64,000 nucleotides of DNA from Gemmobacter sp034519525 (GTDB lineage Bacteria > Pseudomonadota > Alphaproteobacteria > Rhodobacterales > Rhodobacteraceae), in contig JAXHOJ010000043.1 in assembly GCA_034519525.1 (NCBI GenBank), positions 80,614-144,613 of the forward strand, in the 5' to 3' direction. The notes beneath the pieces were generated by a model. The model was not told the origin of the DNA and ran no database searches. It saw only the letters and a list, made by a program, of their open reading frames with translations. The position numbers were made by a program, and so were the translations under genes. Below, piece after piece: positions 61,301-64,000 of the stretch (the stretch's first letter is position 1; each line of letters opens with the position of its first letter).

Positions 61301-63164
61301 TGACCTCATCGGCGCCCGCATCGCCGAACACCCGGTCATTGCCCTCGTTGCCGGTGACGAAATCGTTCATGGCGCCGCCATAGACGGTGTCATCGCCCAG
61401 GCCGCCGCCGATCAGGGTTTCATTGCCGCCGCCGCCATAGATCAGGTCATTGCCTTCGGCCCCGGTGATCGTGTCGCGGCCATCGCCGCCAAAGATCGTG
61501 TCATTGCCCGCGCCGCCGTTGATATTGTCGAGCCCCTGCGCGCCTTCCAGCAGGTCGTCGCCCTCGTTGCCCTCGACGATGTCATCCCCGACACCGCCGC
61601 GCACCGTATCATTGCCCTCGCCGCCCGACAGCGTGTCATCCCCCTGCAGGCCGATCAGCGTATCATTGCCCTTGCCGCCCGACATGGTATCGGCGCCACC
61701 GCCGCCGTTCAGATAATCATTGCCGTCCTCGCCGATCATCGTGTCATTGCCGGCCTCGCCCAGCAGGCTGTCATTGCCCTCGTTGCCGTTCATGTCATTG
61801 TGGCCGGCACCGCCCAGCAGCGTATCGGCGCCCAGGCCGCCCAGCAGCCGGTCGCCGTCATCGCCACCTTCCAGCCGGTCATTGCCATCGCTGCCGATCA
61901 GCGTGTCGATGCCCGCGCCGCCGAACAGCGTGTCATTGCCGGTGCCGCCCACCAGCTCGTCATCGCCCGCCTCGCCATATAGCCGGTCATTGCCCTCGTT
62001 GCCATCCAGCGAGTCATCGCCCGCCCCGCCATAGACCGCCAGATCATCGCCTTCGCCCGCGCTGATGACATCATCGCCATCCTCGCCGCGCAGATCATCC
62101 ACGCCCTTGCCGCCGCTCAGATTGTCATGGCCCAGGCCGCCCAGCAGCGTATCGGCGCCATCCTCGCCGATCATCGTGTCATTGCCCTCGCCGCCCAGCA
62201 GGCTGTCGTCGCCTTCGTTGCCATTCATGTCATTATGGCCCGCGCCGCCGATCAGCGTGTCATTGCCGAGGCCGGCCAGCAGCCGGTCATCGCCCGGGCC
62301 GCCATCCAGCCGGTCATTGCCATCGCCGCCATACAGCGTGTCGATGCCATCGCCGCCGATCAGCGTGTCATTGCCGGTGCCGCCGGTCAGATTGTCGTCG
62401 CCCTCATCGCCATTGAGAACATCATGGCCTTCGTTGCCATCCAGCAGGTCATTGCCGAGGCCGCCATAGATCGCCAGATCATCGCCCTCGCCCGCGCTGA
62501 TCGTGTCATTGCCATCCTCGCCGCGCAGGTCGTCGATCCCCTTGCCGCCGCTCAGGTTGTCATTCTCTGCGCCGCCCGCGATCGTGTCATTGCCGTCTTC
62601 GCCAAACAGCGTGTCATTGCCCGCGCCGCCTGTCAGGCTGTCATTGCCTTCATTGCCGTTCATCGTATCGGCATCATCGCCGCCATCCAGCGTGTCATTG
62701 CCGATGCCGCCGAACAGCGTATCGACCCCCGCGCCGCCCTCGGCCCGGTCATGGCCATCGCCGCCGGTCAGGTTGTCGGCGCCCAGCCCGCCCAGCAGCG
62801 TATCGTCGCCGGTGCCGCCGTTCATCGTATCGGCATCATCGCCGCCATCGAGGCTGTCATTGCCGGTATTGCCGTCGATCGCATCGGCCCCCGCCCCGCC
62901 ATAGAGCAGATCGCCACCGCCTTCGCCCAGGATGCTGTCATTGCCATCCTCGCCCAGGATGGTATCGGCCTCTTCGCTGGCACCGCCCTGCAGCGTGTCA
63001 TGGCCCGCGCCGCCCAGGATGCTGTCGCGCCCGCTGCCGCCTAGGGCCAGATCGTCACCGCCGCGCGCCTCGATCGTGTCATCGCCTGCAAAACCCTCCA
63101 GGCGGTCGGCCTCGTCGCTGCCCAGCAGCCGGTCCGCGAAAGGTGTGCCTGGAAAGGATGCCAC
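58359..63164 (-). CDS. Giant calcium-binding RTX repeat protein 2
   Basis: 1601 residues. Almost entirely GGxGxDxL nonapeptides, with a non-RTX middle of about 320 residues (including DWQAVAAWIFTKGINLLASE; ADIFVIGRNHDYLLDSVTG; FYDPFIKVPTPTEINDTPAD) and a second insert near WFDIVLDKAPKAGGNDMLN. GTG start at 63164 because AGGAG stands eight bases upstream, giving the compact ASFPGTPFADRLLGSDEADR N-terminus. The last 90 residues (ADVFIFAGSFGVDTISNF; VIRIENVSLANMTADDLQFL) look like a type I secretion tail. A 435-bp unit is duplicated in tandem within the gene. Shares an upstream 11-mer with RTX gene 1. Secreted adhesin, matrix or surface-layer-like protein is the likely role (inference). Confidence 0.9.
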   Translation of the reverse strand: MASFPGTPFADRLLGSDEADRLEGFAGDDTIEARGGDDLALGGSGRDSILGGAGHDTLQGGASEEADTILGEDGNDSILGEGGGDLLYGGAGADAIDGNTGNDSLDGGDDADTMNGGTGDDTLLGGLGADNLTGGDGHDRAEGGAGVDTLFGGIGNDTLDGGDDADTMNGNEGNDSLTGGAGNDTLFGEDGNDTIAGGAENDNLSGGKGIDDLRGEDGNDTISAGEGDDLAIYGGLGNDLLDGNEGHDVLNGDEGDDNLTGGTGNDTLIGGDGIDTLYGGDGNDRLDGGPGDDRLLAGLGNDTLIGGAGHNDMNGNEGDDSLLGGEGNDTMIGEDGADTLLGGLGHDNLSGGKGVDDLRGEDGDDVISAGEGDDLAVYGGAGDDSLDGNEGNDRLYGEAGDDELVGGTGNDTLFGGAGIDTLIGSDGNDRLEGGDDGDRLLGGLGADTLLGGAGHNDMNGNEGNDSLLGEAGNDTMIGEDGNDYLNGGGGADTMSGGKGNDTLIGLQGDDTLSGGEGNDTVRGGVGDDIVEGNEGDDLLEGAQGLDNINGGAGNDTIFGGDGRDTITGAEGNDLIYGGGGNETLIGGGLGDDTVYGGAMNDFVTGNEGNDRVFGDAGADEVSGFDGNDTLFGGTGSDHVGGNKGNDIVYGGNGNDFVFGDHNDDVVYGGNGNDYLETNHGSDIFADGGAGNDTVIMSPLSPATTAAGDFGPKSGPAYGFSGAAGGAGNDVVRGANLIGFLDGGSGADLVDGSTARTTYTDAAGATFGVAGGTRLFGGTGNDILIGGAQNNTFYGDYSPAYAAELALLANQAKAELGTADWQAVAAWIFTKGINLLASEVDTAQAVAKSADIFVIGRNHDYLLDSVTGKRSIVTRPADGVDTIWDFDAKLDRLDLSATGASADYLFSLMKQQGSDVVLTSARGTIILKNVQLSELSVSIFDLDSTNTGGSGHFYDPFIKVPTPTEINDTPADPTVKVVRFGTADTALGQTDGHDHILNRSDKGLNNQLDLEDSTQTIGFGDDIYFDNGFGNNIGGNAGRDILVMRGGNDEFHGDDKADLIFGGAGDDAGEGNRGDDLIFGEAGSDNMLGGFGNDVLVGGAGNDAAFGDFGHDLLIGGAGNDALDGGEGADLLRGDGALSLEEFRLWVITRFYGVSLENYDPAKHSSGYFDLENMRIRPEFYDSGDALTWFDIVLDKAPKAGGNDMLNGGDGDDILYGDGGNDTVKGGQGIDLIYGGTGNDSLMGWSGNDQIDAGAGHDFANGDLGRDRILGGAGRDTLQGGADNDTLLGGADADQLLGNDGNDLLQGEAGNDDLSGGNGNDSLVGAAGNDALAGDEGADTLTGGDGNDLVQGGGGADSLLGDAGNDTLNGNAGVDRIYGGDGDDSLSGQEDNDLMWGDAGHDVLRGGLANDTVNGGTGNDSLFGDEGNDRLLGGTGADTAFGGVGNDNILGEDDADLLWGGDGLDTLSGGNGNDTLYGEAGNDNLQGDAGDDQLFAGDGNDTLTGGAGNDTLNGFGGADVFIFAGSFGVDTISNFMLSANGAEHDVLRFAAGSEIANFAAFQAAAQQVGTSVVYDKGGDGLNVIRIENVSLANMTADDLQFL
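61689..62558 (-). repeat. 435-bp tandem duplication inside RTX gene 2
   Basis: Two copies, 62124-62558 and 61689-62123, each coding for 145 residues starting NLSGGKG-I/V-DDLRGEDG and including GGAGHNDMNGNEG and GNDTMIGEDG. The start of a third unit (TMSGGKG) follows. Length is exactly 435 bp between equivalent codons. Confidence 0.85.
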
Positions 63165-63621
63165 AGTCTTTACTCCTGTATCTGTGCAGGGCCGGGGCTG
63201 TGCCGGGCCGGGTTCCATTCTCTGCCGGATCGGATCTGATCGGGCGACAGGAACAAATCGACGTCAGAGTGAGCAAATCATGTGGCGGAATCCAGAACGG
63301 AATGTGGTTTGTTTCAGATGGCGCGCCGCATCTGCCGGCAATTGCGGCACATGGGCAACAACGGCGCCCCGCCGCCACACTGGCTGCCCCTTGCCGCAAA
63401 AGCATTTGAAGCCCGGGGCATCTTCCGTCATAACGCCGGAAATCGAACCATATCTGAAAGCGCAAGCCGCATGACGCCATCCCGTCCGGACAGGAAGCCG
63501 TTCGTCTGGCCCCCCCGGACCCCGCGTCCCTGCCGCCTGCGGAGCGGGAGGCCCGTGTTTCCCCGTCATCTTTCCCGAAGCTGACGCCGCGCCTTCCCCA
63601 GCAACCCGCCACCGGACCGCG
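63165..63621. promoter_or_regulatory. Divergent region between RTX gene 2 and the last sulfotransferase
   Basis: About 460 bp without a supportable gene. At 63262-63272 the 11-mer CGTCAGAGTGA matches the one before RTX gene 1, in a comparable place. The middle (about 63300-63360) contains imperfect inverted repeats around TTGCCGGCAATTGCGGCA. Promoters for both flanking genes must lie here. Confidence 0.4.
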
Positions 63622-64000
63622 ATGACAAAGAAACTCTGTATCCATATTGGTCACTACAAGACGGGCACGACAGCCCTGCAGGTCTTTCTGGCCCGCAATC
63701 CCGGCTTTCTGGCCCGGCATGACATCGAATATTCCTCGCTGTTCCTGCATCATGCCAAACATTCCTGTCTGGCCTTCTCGCTGTGCCGCGCGGCGGGCGT
63801 CACCAAGCTCATGCATGGCTACAAGGATCCGACTCCGGCGCCGGATCTGTGGGAACAGCTGTTCGCCCATGTCACCGCCAGCCCGCAGGGCACCGTGGTC
63901 GTCAGCAGCGAAGAGCTGATCCGCATCGGCGAATTTCCCGCCGCCTGCGCCCAGCTGCAGGAGATCGCGGCGCGGCGCGGCGATATCGAGGTGCAGGTGG
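63622..64000 (+). CDS. Sulfotransferase-like protein, N-terminal part (cut by window end)
   Basis: 126 codons are visible and the gene continues to the right. The N-terminal LCIHIGHYKTGTTALQVFL is the P-loop-type PAPS-binding motif (KTGTT) of bacterial sulfotransferases; TVVVSSEELIRIGEF follows where the family has its conserved SSE segment. ATG at 63622. Different in sequence from the other three sulfotransferases. Its position next to the RTX gene and polysaccharide genes suggests glycan sulfation (inference). Confidence 0.75.
   Translation, partial: MTKKLCIHIGHYKTGTTALQVFLARNPGFLARHDIEYSSLFLHHAKHSCLAFSLCRAAGVTKLMHGYKDPTPAPDLWEQLFAHVTASPQGTVVVSSEELIRIGEFPAACAQLQEIAARRGDIEVQV

Noticed and set aside
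59397..61982. Long open frame on the opposite strand of RTX gene 2 (also 19010-22219 and 22388-23986 opposite RTX gene 1)
   Set aside because: Low-complexity Ile/Ala/Val-rich mirror translations of the RTX repeats with no ribosome site.
58359..63164. Dense short repeats containing CATTGCC that could be mistaken for a CRISPR array or satellite
   Set aside because: They are the coding pattern of RTX nonapeptides (GGxGNDTL) in one long open frame, without regular spacers. The same applies to 19133-23953.
1..64000. tRNA genes, rRNA genes, transposases, integrases and toxin-antitoxin pairs
   Set aside because: Looked for by eye on both strands; nothing with convincing sequence or structure was found.

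Overview
This looks like extrachromosomal DNA (plasmid or chromid) of a GC-rich alphaproteobacterium, most probably Rhodobacterales (Rhodobacter/Paracoccus/roseobacter type). The evidence is the protein families (RPA-type replication initiator, DUF2793 tail fibre, RTX proteins, P450), the codon use, and a complete replication/partition module at 33.6-37.7 kb: parB and parA on the minus strand, an origin-like spacer with three 22-bp-spaced iterons and a perfect DnaA box, and repA on the plus strand. I see no tRNA, rRNA, CRISPR array or insertion sequence. The window cuts a gene at each end.

Layout. 0-0.2 kb: tail of a phosphomannomutase. 0.3-3.9 kb: a sulfotransferase, then kdsD-kdsA-kdsB (CMP-Kdo supply). 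3.9-18.9 kb: a long minus-strand surface-polysaccharide cluster with an acetyltransferase, a sulfotransferase, a two-domain glycosyltransferase carrying a G10 tract, several GT-B glycosyltransferases, manC and proteins of unknown function. 19.1-24.0 kb: giant RTX protein 1. 24.5-28.1 kb: Stf0-like sulfotransferase, unknown protein, GT4-GT2 fusion. 28.4-33.6 kb: a plus-strand operon of radical SAM protein, cytochrome P450, methyltransferase and a repeat/acyltransferase-like protein. 33.6-37.7 kb: replicon. 37.9-40.2 kb: phage tail-fibre trio. 40.1-43.5 kb: rmlC-B-D-A (dTDP-rhamnose; rmlA frameshifted). 43.6-46.6 kb: KpsM/KpsE/KpsT-like ABC exporter. 46.7-55.9 kb: GT61 and very large glycosyltransferases. 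55.9-58.3 kb: galE and ugd. 58.4-63.2 kb: giant RTX protein 2. 63.6 kb to end: start of a fourth sulfotransferase.

Together the genes describe a cell-surface programme: making CMP-Kdo, GDP-mannose, dTDP-rhamnose, UDP-galactose and UDP-glucuronate, assembling them with about ten glycosyltransferases, decorating with acetyl and sulfate groups, exporting through a group-2-capsule-like ABC system, and secreting two very large calcium-binding proteins. RepA plus parAB plus an rml operon plus polysaccharide genes resembles the RepA-type 'biofilm plasmids' known in roseobacters; that assignment is inference. The least explained parts are the radical SAM/P450/methyltransferase/acyltransferase-like operon and several hypothetical proteins in the sugar cluster.

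Caution: four genes (the G10 glycosyltransferase, rmlA, the kpsE-like gene, and the 52.4-55.9 kb protein) appear interrupted by small indels, so either assembly errors or real frameshifts/phase variation must be considered.
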